NCBI GenBank assembly: GCA_002378605.1
Contig: DFSK01000036.1
Coordinates: 1 to 6,354 of the forward strand
Reading direction: 5' to 3'
Source of the DNA: Alphaproteobacteria bacterium UBA3439
GTDB taxonomy: Bacteria > Pseudomonadota > Alphaproteobacteria > Puniceispirillales > Puniceispirillaceae
Length of the DNA: 6,354 bases
The notes under the pieces are model-generated. The model made no database searches. It was given only the letters and a program-made list of their open reading frames with translations, and had not been told where the DNA came from. Both the position numbers and the translations under genes were made by a program. The first letter of the stretch is position 1. The number at the start of each line of letters is the position of its first letter. This document shows positions 5,523 through 6,354 of this stretch, piece after piece.

Positions 5523-6321
5523 CATTTGCAGGTATGGCCATGCGGGCAAGCCGTGCCATATCCCATGCAATTGCCGAATTGCTCGATATAACCTGTATGC
5601 CATATTGGGCCTCGGCAGCGGCGATAATCGTGGCGCATTTCAGCGAAGTGCAGGAAATGAAAATGGCATCCAGCGGCATGGTCGCGGTGCTGATTATTGC
5701 GTCAATCGAGTCTAATATCGATTGTGGGTGAATACAGCCAACAACCGAATCACGCCCTTCGCCAAAGGTGGCGGCAGCGCCAATCTGCAATCCATCATCT
5801 TCAAGAAGGAAACACATTTTTTCTGATATTTCAGAAATATAAGGAGCAAGATAGCCAATATTTTTAGCGCCGACAGCCTTTAGCGCCCGTCTTGCGCCGG
5901 TCAAAGGGGTGGTGACGTGATCAACATCGACATGCGATTTGATAATGGCCTGAACAATGTCTTCGCCGATCAATAATGATGCCGAAGTGCAGCCATAGCC
6001 AATCACGTCAAAATGATAGCCAGACGGAAAGAGGGCAAGCGCATCGGCAAAGCGTTCTTTCATCGCGGTAAGATTTTCGACAGTCACCTGATCATCACAG
6101 GCGATGCGGCTATGAAGAATGGTGGGGGGCTGTCCATGCCCGATATCTGTGCCAACAGCATCGCCAATGAAATGACGCAATTCGGTTTCGATTGTCAGAT
6201 CGGTTTCTAGCGTGACCAGCCCCATCTGAATTGCCGTTTCGTCAGCGCGTGCCAATCGAAATGGAAGATGGGTAAATTCAGGCGGTGTCCGATCTTTGGA
6301 TGTGGTGATAGGCGCAGACAT
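5494..6321 (-). CDS. Asp/Glu racemase-fold protein, maleate isomerase / EutA type
   Basis: 275 residues, normal for the AMDase/maleate isomerase branch of the Asp/Glu/hydantoin racemase superfamily. Two cysteine motifs stand where the fold places its catalytic pair: VIGYGCTSAS (C111) in the N-terminal half and IFISCTSLKC (C224) in the C-terminal half. SSNSAIAWDMARLA (246-259) is the family's typical C-terminal segment, and a TPL-TGARRALKAVGAKNIGYLAPY region (138-161) forms the central strand-helix unit. Members include maleate cis-trans isomerase, arylmalonate decarboxylase and EutA of ectoine-utilisation clusters; which reaction applies here is not decidable. Probably a cytoplasmic cofactor-independent enzyme. 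The start is secure: AAAGGAGGA lies six bases upstream. It is probably part of a minus-strand operon entering from beyond the right edge. Its stop lies inside the opposing dehydrogenase gene. Confidence 0.88.
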   Translation of the reverse strand: MSAPITTSKDRTPPEFTHLPFRLARADETAIQMGLVTLETDLTIETELRHFIGDAVGTDIGHGQPPTILHSRIACDDQVTVENLTAMKERFADALALFPSGYHFDVIGYGCTSASLLIGEDIVQAIIKSHVDVDHVTTPLTGARRALKAVGAKNIGYLAPYISEISEKMCFLLEDDGLQIGAAATFGEGRDSVVGCIHPQSILDSIDAIISTATMPLDAIFISCTSLKCATIIAAAEAQYGIQVISSNSAIAWDMARLARMAIPANEKGLLFQQD

Positions 6322-6327
6322 GAAATA

Positions 6328-6336
6328 TCCTCCTTT
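6328..6336 (-). promoter_or_regulatory. Strong Shine-Dalgarno of the racemase-fold gene
   Basis: On the minus strand AAAGGAGGA is near-perfectly complementary to the 16S rRNA tail and ends six bases before the ATG. It is by far the strongest ribosome binding site in the window and fixes the start codon. Confidence 0.85.
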
Positions 6337-6354
6337 GGTCTTAAGCAGCAGGAA

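Overview
The window looks like ordinary chromosomal DNA of an alphaproteobacterium, perhaps a marine one of the SAR116 type. This is inferred from intermediate base composition, the style of the proteins and the compact gene spacing; no rRNA or marker gene is present to prove it. I see no mobile element, CRISPR array, tRNA or phage gene.

Layout. (1) Minus strand, cut by the left edge (518 to 1): the N-terminal Rossmann part of a 6-phosphogluconate-dehydrogenase-like / DUF1932 NAD(P) oxidoreductase. (2) A 105-bp gap (519-623) with a strong interrupted palindrome and a second small one. (3) Minus strand, 1322-624: a short TerC-family membrane protein (YjbE type, probable metal exporter, manganese most likely). 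(4) A divergent intergenic region (1323-1588) with two Fur/RirA-like operators centred 43 bp apart; their core sequences form an exact 12-bp inverted repeat. (5) Plus strand, 1589-4272: fbpA-fbpB, a periplasmic ferric-iron-binding protein and a fused two-domain permease that overlap by 7 bp. The operon ends in a clear intrinsic terminator (4325-4350) with no ATPase gene. (6) Plus strand, 4375-5511: an FMN-dependent alpha-hydroxy-acid dehydrogenase/oxidase with every catalytic residue in place. (7) Minus strand, 6321-5494: an Asp/Glu racemase-fold protein of the maleate isomerase / EutA type. Its 3' end overlaps that of the hydroxy-acid enzyme by 18 bp, tail to tail.

How they fit together. The central part reads as a metal-homeostasis module: iron uptake (FbpAB) and a probable Mn/metal exporter (TerC) are transcribed away from one shared iron-responsive control region, which would let the cell adjust its Fe:Mn balance. 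The ATPase needed by FbpAB must be encoded elsewhere. The right side, and possibly the far left gene, are small-organic-acid enzymes (2-hydroxy-acid oxidation, a racemase/isomerase-type Cys-Cys enzyme, an NAD(P) dehydrogenase). Their substrates cannot be read from sequence, and they may belong to unrelated operons.

Nothing here amounts to a clearly new system. The points most worth checking are the shared twin-operator region, the missing ATPase, the shortened first EAA loop of the permease, and the long interrupted palindrome downstream of terC.
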